Shown here: positions 24,480-33,001 of the stretch, in pieces | How the letters are laid out: each line of letters opens with the position of its first letter | How positions within the stretch are numbered: position 1 is the stretch's first letter | Assembly (NCBI GenBank): GCA_001916715.1 | Contig: MNSZ01000062.1 | Location: forward strand, 1 to 61,408 | Source: Firmicutes bacterium CAG:24053_14 | Lineage (GTDB): Bacteria; Bacillota; Clostridia; Oscillospirales; Oscillospiraceae | DNA: 61,408 bases | Direction: 5' to 3' | Notes under the pieces: generated by a model | Database searches by the model: none | What the model was told of the DNA's origin: nothing | What the model saw: the letters and a program-made list of their open reading frames with translations, nothing else | Made by a program: the position numbers and the translations under genes

Positions 24480-24863
24480 ATGCAATACGTTATTTTCGGT
24501 ATTATTCTCATAGCTTTTGCCGTGCTTGTGATCAAAAGCTACGCAAAAAAGCTCGCAGCCGGCTGCTGCGGAGCGGGCGGCGATACGGCCAAAAAGGTGA
24601 AGGTAGCGGATAAAAACAAGGCGCACTATCCCTACGCTGCGACCCTCACCGTTGACGGCATGATGTGCGCGGCCTGCGAAACGCGCGTTGAAAACGCACT
24701 CAATGCCATCGACGGCGTGTGGGCAAAGGCAAGCTCCGGCGCCGGCCGGGTGGATGTTCTCATGAAAGCCCCCGTCGATGAGGACACCCTGCGCAAGACG
24801 ATAAACGATCTTGGCGTTTACACTCTGATGAAAGCGGATATCCACGATGCAAAGCAAAACTGA
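24480..24863 (+). CDS. Membrane-anchored heavy-metal-associated (HMA) domain protein
   Basis: 127 residues. One N-terminal membrane helix (3-20), a CCGAGG turn, then an HMA domain (about 56-125) with the metal motif GMMCAACETRVENAL in place of GMxCxxC. It resembles membrane-tethered copper or zinc chaperones. The ATG at 24480 lies six bases after the permease stop. The AraC gene starts within its 3' end (17-base overlap). It probably hands metal to the P-type ATPase downstream. Confidence 0.8.
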   Translation: MQYVIFGIILIAFAVLVIKSYAKKLAAGCCGAGGDTAKKVKVADKNKAHYPYAATLTVDGMMCAACETRVENALNAIDGVWAKASSGAGRVDVLMKAPVDEDTLRKTINDLGVYTLMKADIHDAKQN

Positions 24864-25737
24864 GGCATACTCCGGCGCCGAGGGCAGCTACCGCGTTACA
24901 AGCTACAACGTTTTCCCCGGCATCGAGCTTATCTACAACGACATAAGCCTTTGTGAGCACGACTTCCGCCCCGAGGAGGGCAAGGCGCTGCTCGAGATCC
25001 ACCACTGCCGCTCGGGGCGCATGGAGTGCAGGATCGGCGCGGACTTTTTCTACCTCGCGCCGGGCGACCTGTCCATAAGCCTTTCCGACGGGGCGATATC
25101 CCATTCAAGCTTCCCGACCGGGAGCTACGAGGGCGTGACGATACGCATAAACGGCAAGGACGCGCCGCGCTGCCTGTCCTGCTTTTTGGCCGACGTCAAC
25201 GTTCAGCCGGATGCGCTGCGCGAAAAATTCTGTCCGCAGGGGCAGTGCTTCGTTGCGCGCTCGTCGCAGGCGATCGAGCACATCTTCTCTGAGCTTTACA
25301 GCGTGCCCGAGAGCATCCGCAAGGGCTATTTCAAGGTCAAGATCCTTGAGCTTCTGCTGTTTTTGAGCGCAATGGAGTTGGACAGCTCCGCCCTTGCCGA
25401 GCGCAGGATATCCAACACTCAGGTCGAGCTTGCAAAGCGCATCGGCGCGTATCTTTCCGCGAATATGGACAGGCGCATAACGCTCGAGGAGCTGTCAAAC
25501 AGCTTCCACATGTCGCAGTCGGCGCTGAAGTCCTGCTTCCGCGCGGTTTACGGCGAGTCCGTTTATTCCTACATCCGCGCACAGAAAATGCAGTGCGCAG
25601 CGGCCGATCTCCGCCGCTCGGAAATGAGCATCATGGAGATAGCCGGGCGCTACGGCTATGATAACGGCAGCAAGTTTGCCAAGGCGTTCCGCGATACCGT
25701 CGGCATGAGCCCGACCGAGTACCGCAACGCCGGGTGA
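24847..25737 (+). CDS. AraC-family transcriptional regulator
   Basis: 296 residues. A cupin-like N-terminal sensor (about 15-160) precedes two C-terminal HTH motifs: ITLEELSNSFHMSQSALKSC and IMEIAGRYGYDNGSKFAKAF, closing with GMSPTEYRNAG, the AraC signature. It overlaps the HMA gene and is probably co-transcribed with the metal cluster. Whether it senses a metal, a siderophore or a drug is unknown; siderophore-type AraC sensors look similar. Confidence 0.88.
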   Translation: MQSKTEAYSGAEGSYRVTSYNVFPGIELIYNDISLCEHDFRPEEGKALLEIHHCRSGRMECRIGADFFYLAPGDLSISLSDGAISHSSFPTGSYEGVTIRINGKDAPRCLSCFLADVNVQPDALREKFCPQGQCFVARSSQAIEHIFSELYSVPESIRKGYFKVKILELLLFLSAMELDSSALAERRISNTQVELAKRIGAYLSANMDRRITLEELSNSFHMSQSALKSCFRAVYGESVYSYIRAQKMQCAAADLRRSEMSIMEIAGRYGYDNGSKFAKAFRDTVGMSPTEYRNAG

Positions 25738-25769
25738 GCTGCAAAATAGATAAAAGGAGACTGAAAATC

Positions 25770-26039
25770 ATGAAGTTCCACATTGAAGACACCGCAAAAA
25801 TGTTCGGCTGCGGCGTGCTGTTCGGCACCGCCGGCATCAAGATCCTCAGAAGCCGCGACGCAAAAACGCTTTATACCCACGTCACCGCCGCCGTTCTTCG
25901 CGCAAAGGACTGCGTAATGCAGACCGCCGACGATATCCGCTGCGACTGCGAGGATATCTACGCCGGAGCAAAGAGCATCAACGCCCGCCGCGCAGAGGAA
26001 GAGGCAGCGGCAGTCATCGAAGCGACCGAGGCAGAGTAA
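25770..26039 (+). CDS. DUF6110-like small protein
   Basis: 89 residues from ATG 25770, after AAAAGGAG. MKFHIEDTAKMFGCGVLFGT has a short hydrophobic Gly-rich segment, followed by LRSRDAKTLYTHVTAAVLRA, a helical region with CDCED, and an Ala/Glu tail. It fits small proteins (DUF6110) found next to heavy-metal ATPases in gut Firmicutes. The stop overlaps the ATPase start (TAATG), so the two are tightly coupled. The function is unproved. Confidence 0.65.
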   Translation: MKFHIEDTAKMFGCGVLFGTAGIKILRSRDAKTLYTHVTAAVLRAKDCVMQTADDIRCDCEDIYAGAKSINARRAEEEAAAVIEATEAE

Positions 26040-28105
26040 TGAAATGCAGAATTCTCAGCGAAATTGACGGCAGAATGCGCGTGCGTCTTTTCATGCCGCG
26101 CATGAGCCTAAAGCAGGCCGACATCGTTGAGGAATATCTCGGCGCTGTCGCCGGAGTCAAAAGCGTCAAGGTGTTCGACCGCAACTGCGACGTCGTCGTT
26201 GAATACTCCGACCGCGCAGCCGTCGTTTCGGCGCTTTCGGGCTTTTCGTTTGAAACCTGCGGCATAACCGAACCCAAGCCCACCGGGCGCGAATTAAACC
26301 GCGAATATCAGGATAAGCTCGCCGGCGTCGTGCTGCGCAGGGTGCTTAAACAGGCATTCCTGCCTGTGCCGTGGCGCGCGGCTATCTGCGCTGCGAAATG
26401 CTCGCGGTATTTTGCGCGCGGCGTAAAGTCGCTGTGGCATAAGCGGCTCGACGTTGCCGTTCTCGACGCAACGGCCATAACCGTTTCCGTCCTGCGCGGC
26501 GATACCGACACCGCGTCGTCTATAATGTTCATGCTCAAGATCGGCGATATCCTCGAGGAGTGGACGCACAAGAAGTCCGTTGACGATCTTGCGCGCACCA
26601 TGAGCCTGAACGTTGACAAGGTGTGGGTCAAGCTTGGCGATACCGAGGAGCTTAAAAGCATCTCCGACGTCAATGTCGGCGACGATATCATCGTGCGCAT
26701 GGGCAGCATGATACCGCTTGACGGCAAGCTCGTTTCCGGCTCGGCGGCGGGGAACCAGTCGTCCATGACCGGCGAGAGCATGCCCGTTCGCAAGGAGGTC
26801 GGCAGCTATGTCTACGGCGGAACGGTCGTCGAAGAGGGCGAGTGCGTCATAAGGGTCGAAAAAAGCCTCGGCAGCGGCCGCTACGACAGGATCGTCCACA
26901 TGATCGAGGACTCGGAAAAGCTCAAGAGCGACACCGAGTCGCAGGCGTATCACCTTGCCGACAGGCTCGTGCCGTACAGCCTCGGCGCAACGGCGCTGAC
27001 ATGGCTGATAACGCGCAACCCGACCAAGGCGCTTGCCATACTCATGGTCGATTTCTCCTGCGCGCTGAAGCTTTCCATGCCGATAGCGGTGCTTTCGGCC
27101 ATGCGCGAGAGCGGCGCAAACGGCATCTCCGTCAAGGGCGGCAAGTTCCTTGAGGCCATCGCCAAGGCCGACACCGTCGTTTTCGACAAAACCGGCACGC
27201 TCACCCACGCAAGCCCCGAGGTCGCCGATATCATAACCTTCGGCGGACACGAGCAGAACGAGATGCTCTGCCTCGCCGCCTGCCTTGAGGAGCACTATCC
27301 GCACTCGATAGCAAACGCCGTCGTAAACGAAGCGATCCGCCGCGGCCTGAACCACGACGAGCGCCACTCCAAGGTCGAATACGTCGTTGCCCACGGCATC
27401 CACAGCACCGTTGACGGTCAAAAGGTCGTCCTCGGCAGCCACCACTTCGTTTTCGAGGACGAGGGCTGCACCGTACCGGATGATGAGCGGGATAAATTTG
27501 CCTCGCTCCCCACGCAGTATTCGCACCTTTACCTTGCCATAAGCGGCTCTCTCGCGGCGGTCATCTGCATCGCCGATCCTCTGCGCAGCGAGGTGCGCGG
27601 CGTTATGGATTCCCTGCGCGCGCTGGGTCTTGACAAGCTCGTCATGATGACCGGCGACAGCGAGCGCACCGCGGCTGCCGTTGCAAAATATGCCGGCGTT
27701 GACGAATACTACGCCGAGGTGCTGCCCGAGGACAAGGCCGCGTTCATCCGCGCCGAGCACGAAAAGGGCCGCAAGGTCATCATGATCGGCGACGGTGTGA
27801 ACGATTCGCCGGCGCTCAGCGAGGCCGACGCAGGCATTGCAATGTCCGACGGCGCGGCCATCGCGCGCGAGATCGCCGACGTCACCATCTGCTCTGACGA
27901 TCTTGAGAGCCTCGTCACCCTCAAGCGCATTTCCGACGGCCTCATGCAGCGCATCCACGCAAACTATCGCTTCATCATTTCCTTCAACACCGGACTCATC
28001 GTCCTCGGCGTCGCCGGCGTTCTTCCACCCTCGACCTCGGCCCTTCTGCACAACATCTCCACATTGGGAATAGGGCTTCGCAGCATGCGCAACCTGCTTC
28101 CGTGA
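26039..28105 (+). CDS. Heavy-metal P-type ATPase with CALKLS in place of CPC
   Basis: 688 residues. N-terminal degenerate HMA-like domain (1-75, no Cys pair), A-domain TGES (244-247), phosphorylation site DKTGT (383-387), and hinge GDGVNDSP. The membrane metal motif, usually CPC, is SCALKLSMP (340-348), and the HP motif is HYPHSIA. These features mark a distinct P1B-like group whose metal is not settled. An N-terminal segment with only two helices before the A domain also fits. With an HMA chaperone and a DUF6110-like protein it forms an efflux or allocation unit. Confidence 0.85.
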   Translation: MKCRILSEIDGRMRVRLFMPRMSLKQADIVEEYLGAVAGVKSVKVFDRNCDVVVEYSDRAAVVSALSGFSFETCGITEPKPTGRELNREYQDKLAGVVLRRVLKQAFLPVPWRAAICAAKCSRYFARGVKSLWHKRLDVAVLDATAITVSVLRGDTDTASSIMFMLKIGDILEEWTHKKSVDDLARTMSLNVDKVWVKLGDTEELKSISDVNVGDDIIVRMGSMIPLDGKLVSGSAAGNQSSMTGESMPVRKEVGSYVYGGTVVEEGECVIRVEKSLGSGRYDRIVHMIEDSEKLKSDTESQAYHLADRLVPYSLGATALTWLITRNPTKALAILMVDFSCALKLSMPIAVLSAMRESGANGISVKGGKFLEAIAKADTVVFDKTGTLTHASPEVADIITFGGHEQNEMLCLAACLEEHYPHSIANAVVNEAIRRGLNHDERHSKVEYVVAHGIHSTVDGQKVVLGSHHFVFEDEGCTVPDDERDKFASLPTQYSHLYLAISGSLAAVICIADPLRSEVRGVMDSLRALGLDKLVMMTGDSERTAAAVAKYAGVDEYYAEVLPEDKAAFIRAEHEKGRKVIMIGDGVNDSPALSEADAGIAMSDGAAIAREIADVTICSDDLESLVTLKRISDGLMQRIHANYRFIISFNTGLIVLGVAGVLPPSTSALLHNISTLGIGLRSMRNLLP

Positions 28106-28340
28106 CGTGTCTTTTCCGCCCAGGCATCGTTAAACCCCTTGGAAATACACAAAGTATTCCCATCGGGGTTTGCCTTGCCTGAACGCAAAATCCACAGCCA
28201 CGGGTGACGCGTCTTTTGTGCTGGTACTGCGTTGAAGCTCTCGGAGATACACAAAGTATTCCCATCGGGGTTTGCCTTGCCTGAATGCAAAATCCATCGC
28301 CACGGGTGACGTGCTTTTCCGTTCGTGCTGCGTTGAAAAT
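28106..28340. repeat. 102-base tandem repeat, MITE-family core
   Basis: Just over two copies of a 102-base unit; the TACACAAAGTATTCCCATCG segment starts at 28146 and again at 28248. Each unit has the hairpin CCCC..GGAAATAC-ACAAA-GTATTCC..GGGG and then GGGTGACG(C/T)G. The same hairpin core occurs at about 51985-52020 inside another element. No coding signal. Confidence 0.75.
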
Positions 28341-28396
28341 GGAGCAGAAAAGAGCAAAATCAAATATGTCTGTTTGGAGCCTTGTTCATTCCTTTT

Positions 28397-28420
28397 GGAG
28401 CGGATAAGGCTCCGTTTTTT
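28397..28420 (+). terminator. Terminator after the metal cluster
   Basis: GGAGC pairs with GCTCC around a seven-base loop, followed by GTTTTTT. It ends the long metal cluster transcript after the tandem repeat. Confidence 0.65.
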
Positions 28421-28484
28421 ATGGCATAATAAATACACAGTAAAACGATAGGATATAGTGTAGAATTACGGACTTTTTGACGAG

Positions 28485-28512
28485 ACATCACAAAGCCGGG
28501 GCTTTGTGATGT
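28485..28512 (+). promoter_or_regulatory. Perfect 12-bp hairpin directly before a ribosome site
   Basis: ACATCACAAAGC (28485-28496), loop CGGG, GCTTTGTGATGT (28501-28512), followed at once by the GGAGG of the next gene. It has no T run, so it is not a terminator. It could hide or expose the ribosome site, act as a processing site, or be a protein target. Confidence 0.6.
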
Positions 28513-28522
28513 GGAGGATAAA

Positions 28523-29056
28523 ATGAGCGACGAATTGGTAGTTTCGCAGTGCGCGCCGACGCTTGCGGGGCTTAAAACCGCGAATATGTTTTCCGCCGAG
28601 TACGAAAGCCGCGAAGAAGTCACGGCCGAGCTGCGGCGGCTCAACGCCGTGCTCGTTCCGAGGGGACTGCGCATCGTGCCCATGCGGTACATGCAAAGCC
28701 GCGTGCTTTTATATCTCTATCGTCCCGAGGCGCTGCGGCGCGACCTTGCCGACAGCGCGGCGCAGGATATCCTGCGCGAGTGCGGCTACGGCAAATGCAG
28801 CCGCGCCGAAAGCTGCCTGAGCTGCCTCATAGGCAGGCTCAGAAACAACGCCGATTTTCCCCACGAGGTCGGCCTGTTTCTCGGCTATCCGCCCGAGGAC
28901 GTGCGCGGCTTCATCGAAAACCGCGCCTCCGGCTTCAAGCTCATCGGCTGCTGGAAGGTCTACGGCGACGTTGACGCGGCAAGAAAAAAGTTTGAAAGCT
29001 TCGAGAGCTGCACCCACCGCAGCCGCGGCAAGGCTCTCGATGAGATCATACAGTGA
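28523..29056 (+). CDS. DUF3793 family protein
   Basis: 177 residues. Conserved DUF3793 features: CAPTLAGLKTANMF near the N-terminus, Arg/Tyr-rich LRIVPMRYMQSRVLLYLYRP, a Cys cluster CGYGKCSRAESCLSCL, then FPHEVGLFLGYPPEDVRGFI and GCWKVYGD. The family is common in anaerobes beside a flavodoxin, exactly as here, and is thought to be redox or iron linked; its activity is unknown. GGAGG precedes the ATG at 28523. The Cys cluster might bind metal. Confidence 0.85.
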   Translation: MSDELVVSQCAPTLAGLKTANMFSAEYESREEVTAELRRLNAVLVPRGLRIVPMRYMQSRVLLYLYRPEALRRDLADSAAQDILRECGYGKCSRAESCLSCLIGRLRNNADFPHEVGLFLGYPPEDVRGFIENRASGFKLIGCWKVYGDVDAARKKFESFESCTHRSRGKALDEIIQ

Positions 29057-29072
29057 AAGGACGAATTTAAAC

Positions 29073-29474
29073 ATGAAAAAAGCAGTTGTATACTGGAGCG
29101 GCACCGGCAACACCGAGGCCATGGCAAAGGCAGTCGCCGAAGCGGCCGGCGCGGAGCTTTTCACCGCGTCCGAGTTCTCCGCGGCAAAGGCCGACGAGTT
29201 TGACGCGATAGCCTTCGGCTGCCCGGCAATGGGCGCAGAGGCGCTTGAGGAATCGGAATTCGAGCCTATGTTCGATGGCGTAAAGAGCCACCTTGCCGGC
29301 AAAAAGGTCGCGCTTTTCGGCTCCTACGGCTGGGGCGACGGCGACTGGATGCAGATCTGGGAGGACGACTGCCGCGCAGCCGGCATTAACCTCGTCCATG
29401 AAAGCGTCACCTGCAACGGCGAGCCGGATGCTCAGGCGCTTGCAAAGTGCAAGGCGCTCGGTGCCGCGCTGTAA
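29073..29474 (+). CDS. Flavodoxin
   Basis: 133 residues. FMN-binding P-loop YWSGTGNTEAMAKA (8-21), the second loop FGCPAMGAEALEE and third loop GSYGWGDGDWMQIWEDD are all present. A short-chain flavodoxin carries one or two electrons in place of ferredoxin under iron limitation, which suits its place downstream of iron genes. It lies 16 bases after the DUF3793 gene, so they are co-transcribed. Confidence 0.92.
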   Translation: MKKAVVYWSGTGNTEAMAKAVAEAAGAELFTASEFSAAKADEFDAIAFGCPAMGAEALEESEFEPMFDGVKSHLAGKKVALFGSYGWGDGDWMQIWEDDCRAAGINLVHESVTCNGEPDAQALAKCKALGAAL

Positions 29475-29488
29475 ACACCATAAACGCA

Positions 29489-29521
29489 AAAACTCTAAGG
29501 ATTTTTCCTTAGAGTTTTTTA
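29489..29521 (+). terminator. Terminator of the DUF3793-flavodoxin operon
   Basis: AAACTCTAAGGA and TCCTTAGAGTTT form a stem, followed by TTTTTT. Confidence 0.85.
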
Positions 29522-29559
29522 ATTTTTTGTTAACAAACGCTTCACTCCATGGCGCACGG

Positions 29560-29572
29560 AGAGTGGTATAAT
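29560..29572 (+). promoter_or_regulatory. Extended -10 promoter of the thioesterase gene
   Basis: TGG-TATAAT (29567-29572 for the hexamer) gives an extended -10. The matching -35 region is weak. The thioesterase ATG is about 40 bases downstream. Confidence 0.5.
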
Positions 29573-29610
29573 ATAATTGTACGCTTGTATGGTTACATGG
29601 AGGGACAAAA

Positions 29611-30342
29611 ATGAAGAAGTTCTCTTTTACTCAGCCGCTGACGCCGGATCTGTGCGGCAAGCAGCCTAAAATGCAGCCGCCTGCGGCGTTTTTGCTGTTT
29701 CAGAATGCAGCCAGTCTGCACGCCGAGGCCATCGGCAACGGCACCGCGGCGCTTGCCGAGCGCGATTGCTACTGGGTGGCGACGCACTCGAAGATCGATT
29801 TTTACAACGATGCGAATCTTTTGGACATGCTGACCGTTTCGACTTGGGTAAATCCTGCAAAGCCCAACGCCGTGCGCGGCTACCGTGGCTACGACATCTT
29901 CGTCGGCGATAAGCAGATCGCCGAGGGGCTTACCGAGTGGGTCGTTTTAAACCGCGAAACGGGCTTTGTCCGCTTTTCCGAGTTCGGCTTCCCCGAGGGC
30001 TTTGAGTTTCAGGACTATGTCGCCTGCGGCGGCAAGCTCTGCCGCTTCCGCGATGAGTTTTCCGACGATGAGGAGGTCTACACCTTCACCGTGCGCACAT
30101 CAAGTATTGATATAGGCCGCCATATGAATAACGTCGCCTATGTCCGCGCATTCCTCGACTGCTTCACCGCCGACGAGGTCGCGTCCATGCCCGTCAAGAC
30201 CATGGAGGCGCGCTACATAACCGCCTGCATGGAGGGCGAGGAGCTTAAGATCTTCAAAAAGCGCACCGACACGGGCTTTGTTCTCGGCGCTCGCCGCGCC
30301 GACGGCAAGTGCGCCGCATTCCTCGGCATAACGCTTAAATAA
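29611..30342 (+). CDS. Acyl-ACP thioesterase
   Basis: 243 residues, a tandem hot-dog fold. The N-terminal hot dog has the hydrophobic helix AFLLFQNAASLHAEAIG; the C-terminal one carries SSIDIGRHMNNVAYVRAFLD, the conserved catalytic region of bacterial acyl-ACP thioesterases. It releases free fatty acids from acyl carrier protein. GGAGGG precedes the ATG. It stands as a single gene, which may set membrane chain length or supply fatty acids for lipid remodelling with the nearby PAP2 and lipid kinase genes. Confidence 0.88.
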   Translation: MKKFSFTQPLTPDLCGKQPKMQPPAAFLLFQNAASLHAEAIGNGTAALAERDCYWVATHSKIDFYNDANLLDMLTVSTWVNPAKPNAVRGYRGYDIFVGDKQIAEGLTEWVVLNRETGFVRFSEFGFPEGFEFQDYVACGGKLCRFRDEFSDDEEVYTFTVRTSSIDIGRHMNNVAYVRAFLDCFTADEVASMPVKTMEARYITACMEGEELKIFKKRTDTGFVLGARRADGKCAAFLGITLK

Positions 30343-30361
30343 CGGCAAAAAAATCCGCTCC

Positions 30362-30638
30362 AGGCCGGTTGACGCAAGAAAACATACGGTTTTGAAAAGA
30401 TCTTTTTCGCCCTGAGGTGTCCAAAGCCTTGAGAATACGTCAGTAATGCTCTGTGGCTTTGTCCTTGCAGGAACAAAAATCGCAGCTTCAAAACTGCAAA
30501 GCACCAAAAATGACGGAGCAAGTGCGAGGTCAAGGCGCGGCGGCGCAGGCATACTTTGTGTATACCAAGCCGTCGCAACGAAGACATTCGTGCTTGCTCC
30601 GCCATTTTGGGCGTGTGTTTTCTTGTGTCAGCCGGCCT
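30362..30638. repeat. MITE-like element C
   Basis: 277 bases with imperfect terminal inverted repeats of 23 bases: AGGCCGGTTGACGCAAGAAA at the left (from 30362) and its partner ending GTCAGCCGGCCT at 30638. The two mismatches would be G-U pairs in RNA. A nested arm GGAGCAAGTGCGA/TCGTGCTTGCTCC lies inside. The left inner part TACGGTTTTG matches the other elements at 33.0 and 51.9 kb. Confidence 0.75.
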
Positions 30639-30655
30639 TCTAGGGACGGACTTTT

Positions 30656-31321
30656 TTAATGCACGGCGGCGGTGCTCGGCTCGTCTGCGCGCTGATAGCA
30701 CAGATAGTGGCCGAGTAGGCACAGCGGCACGGCTGCGAGCACGTCGAGGATCGAGTGCTGCTTCATGAACACCGTGGATGCGCAGATGAGCAGCGCCATC
30801 ACGCACACGGCAAATTTCACCCACGGCTTTTGCAGCTTCCGGCAGTCGAGCAGGCCGAACATCGCAGCGACCGAGCCGAGAACGTGTATCGACGGGCAGA
30901 CGTTCGTGTTCGTGTCAAAGGTATAGAACCAGCCGATGAACCGCGTCAGCGCGTTGTCGCGCGGAAACACCTCGGGCCGCAGATTCTGGCATGTCGGGAA
31001 CAGCAGGTAAATGACCATCGTTATCGTGTAGGTGCAGATGATAAAGCGCATCATCCGCTTAAACGCCGGAACGTCGAAGAAGAAGGTGTACACCAATGTG
31101 CCTATCAGGTACACGAACCAAAACAGATATGGTATAAGGAACCATTCGCAGAATGGTATGGCGTCGTCAAACGCGCAGTGCATGACGTAGTACGAGCCGA
31201 CGTGGTAAAACCGCTCGACGAACGAGAACATTATGCCGAACAGCGGCCAGAACAGCAGCAGCTTGACATGCCGGAACTCGTCGGTATTTATTTTGCTCAA
31301 TCTAAAATTCCTATAATCCAT
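30656..31321 (-). CDS. PAP2-superfamily membrane phosphatase
   Basis: 221 residues with about six membrane helices. CPSIHVLGSVAA and FMKQHSILDVLAAVPL are the two His motifs of the membrane PAP2/inositol-phosphorylceramide-synthase type. It should dephosphorylate or transfer phosphate on a lipid at the outer membrane face, such as phosphatidate or undecaprenyl pyrophosphate. The ATG at 31321 is preceded by ACTAAAAAG, part of the repeat that starts at 31322, so the native ribosome site appears to have been lost. Confidence 0.8.
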   Translation of the reverse strand: MDYRNFRLSKINTDEFRHVKLLLFWPLFGIMFSFVERFYHVGSYYVMHCAFDDAIPFCEWFLIPYLFWFVYLIGTLVYTFFFDVPAFKRMMRFIICTYTITMVIYLLFPTCQNLRPEVFPRDNALTRFIGWFYTFDTNTNVCPSIHVLGSVAAMFGLLDCRKLQKPWVKFAVCVMALLICASTVFMKQHSILDVLAAVPLCLLGHYLCYQRADEPSTAAVH

Positions 31322-32065
31322 CTTTTTAGTAGCGATTTAGCGCCGCTCCTATACATTTATATTGGTGCCCGGTTCGGAATAATGGTGGAAACCGTGCGTG
31401 CCTCGCGACCCAGTAGTGCAAGCTACGTTTTGCGCTTGCCCGGTTCGGGACTGCGGAGGAAACCGCGAATGCTACGCGATCCAGTAGTGCAAGCTACGTT
31501 TTGCGCTTGCCCGGTTCGAGGGTGCGGTGGAAACCGTAGCTGCCTCGCGTAACGCGAGTGCGATGCTGAATTTTGCGCCGCACCCATTGGCTCCTCTGTT
31601 AAGGGGAGCAGGCAGCTTTGCTGCCGAGGGGTTGAATAAAACCTATTAACCATCAGCTATCAGCTCTCCGCTGCGACCAACAGCCGCCCGCATGTACCGG
31701 TTTCGTCGGCACCCGCCGGTCGTGACACCGCAAAAACCGTATTGGTATCAATGTTGATGCGCAATTAAAAATCCGTGCCGCAGGCACACCGCAATTATTC
31801 ACTATTGCGGTCGCAGACCGCCCCTTTTTTGCCTTCCCCTTGCGGGGCTTGAGGGGAAGGTGTCACCTTTGGTGACGGATGAGGTGTTATCTTAATCATT
31901 TGCCGTTAGGCAAACACAAATTAATAAATCAGTGTGTTATGCTTTCGTCGGCACCCACCGGTCGTGACACCGCAAAAACCGTATTGGTATTAGCGTAAAG
32001 GCGCTATTAAAAAGTGCGCTTGCGCACACAATAATTATTCATTATTCATTATTCATCATTCACTA
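31322..32065. repeat. Mosaic intergenic repeats, several joined modules
   Basis: Starts CTTTTTAGTAGCGATTTAG at the PAP2 start codon. Holds two 71-base tandem units (CAGTAGTGCAAGCTACG at 31411 and 31482), the GGCTCCTCTGTTAAGGGGAG module (about 31588), CCGGTTTCGTCGGCAC (31698), CCTTCCCCTTGCGGGGC (31831) and a second TTTCGTCGGCACC copy (31942). The end is a run of ATTATTC heptamers (32036-32065). It represents at least two insertions. Confidence 0.7.
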
Positions 32066-32071
32066 TTAATT

Positions 32072-32101
32072 CTCTGATTTATTAATTCTAATAAATCAGA
32101 G
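32072..32101. terminator. Hairpin over the lipid kinase stop codon
   Basis: CTCTGATTTATT pairs with AATAAATCAGAG around AATTCT; the kinase stop at 32088-32090 is in the hairpin. No long T run follows on the minus strand, so it may stabilise the 3' end rather than terminate. Confidence 0.5.
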
Positions 32102-32975
32102 TTATCGCCTGCGGGCAGTTTTCAAAGCATATATCGCTGTGTGCGCCGCCGTTTTCGCCGTCGAAGGTCCATGTCTCCGGTTCATCGAAGATAAAGCGCG
32201 CCTTTTTTGTGTGCTTTATTATTATGTATTCGCTGCTCAGATCGTGGCTGAGCACCTTTGCCGCGAGCGTGGCCATGGCCGCCGCGTTCGGCAGCTTTTT
32301 TACGAGCACAAGCTCGTGCAACCCGTCGCCGAGCTTTATCTCGTCGCGCGGCAGATCGATCAGACCGGCGACGGAGTAGGAGTTTGACATGCTGCCGTAG
32401 AGAAACTCGCCGTCTATGCAGCCGTCGTCGTACTCGACGGTCACATGGCGGCTTTTGAGCGTTGAAAGCCTCTTGACCGCGCCCAGCAGATACGCCGCCT
32501 CGCCAAGCTGCTTTTTCGCCTCCTGCGGAGTTGCGTAGCTGACCTCGGTGAACGCGCCGAAGGCTGCGACATAGTTGAAGTATCCGCCGTCGCGGCGGCC
32601 CTCGTCAAACTCGTGGGGCGTGCCGCCTATAAAATGCTGCGCACCGGCAAGAATGTCATTCTTCGGCAGGCCGATGGTGCGCGCAACGTCGTTTGCCGTG
32701 CCGATGGGGATATAGCCCACCTTCGGGCGCTCGGCAAGCGGCATAAGCCCGGCGATAGCCTCGGCAAGCGTGCCGTCGCCGCCGAGAACGAGCAGATACG
32801 GAAACGCGCCGGCATACTGCGTGGCAAGCTCGGTCGCGTGACCGCGGCACTCGGTGAAAAACAGGCTCACGGCGTACCCTGTGTCCGACAGCAGCCGCAG
32901 CGCATCCGGCAGCGACCTTTTGAAGCCGCCCTTGCCTGCGGCCGGATTTATTATCATCATTAGCGGAGTTTTCAT
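32088..32975 (-). CDS. Diacylglycerol/lipid kinase, DagK-YegS type
   Basis: 295 residues. DAGK catalytic domain: IINPAAGKG at the N-terminus, LVLGGDGTLAEAIAGL (nucleotide loop GGDGT) and YIPIGTANDVART. The C-terminal beta-sandwich holds the catalytic region near DGGYFNYVAAFGAFT and GDGLHELVLVKK. It phosphorylates a membrane lipid such as diacylglycerol, recycling it in wall and lipoteichoic-acid synthesis. ATG 32975 is used, after AAAGGA; a TTG one codon upstream is possible. It could oppose the nearby PAP2 phosphatase. Confidence 0.9.
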   Translation of the reverse strand: MKTPLMMIINPAAGKGGFKRSLPDALRLLSDTGYAVSLFFTECRGHATELATQYAGAFPYLLVLGGDGTLAEAIAGLMPLAERPKVGYIPIGTANDVARTIGLPKNDILAGAQHFIGGTPHEFDEGRRDGGYFNYVAAFGAFTEVSYATPQEAKKQLGEAAYLLGAVKRLSTLKSRHVTVEYDDGCIDGEFLYGSMSNSYSVAGLIDLPRDEIKLGDGLHELVLVKKLPNAAAMATLAAKVLSHDLSSEYIIIKHTKKARFIFDEPETWTFDGENGGAHSDICFENCPQAITLIY

Positions 32976-33001
32976 CAAAAAAGCCGTCCTTTACGGTGGT
33001 T

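Noticed and set aside
28106..28340. Possible CRISPR array at the tandem repeats
   Set aside because: Only about two 102-base units, each wholly repeated, with no short repeat/unique spacer alternation and no cas genes.
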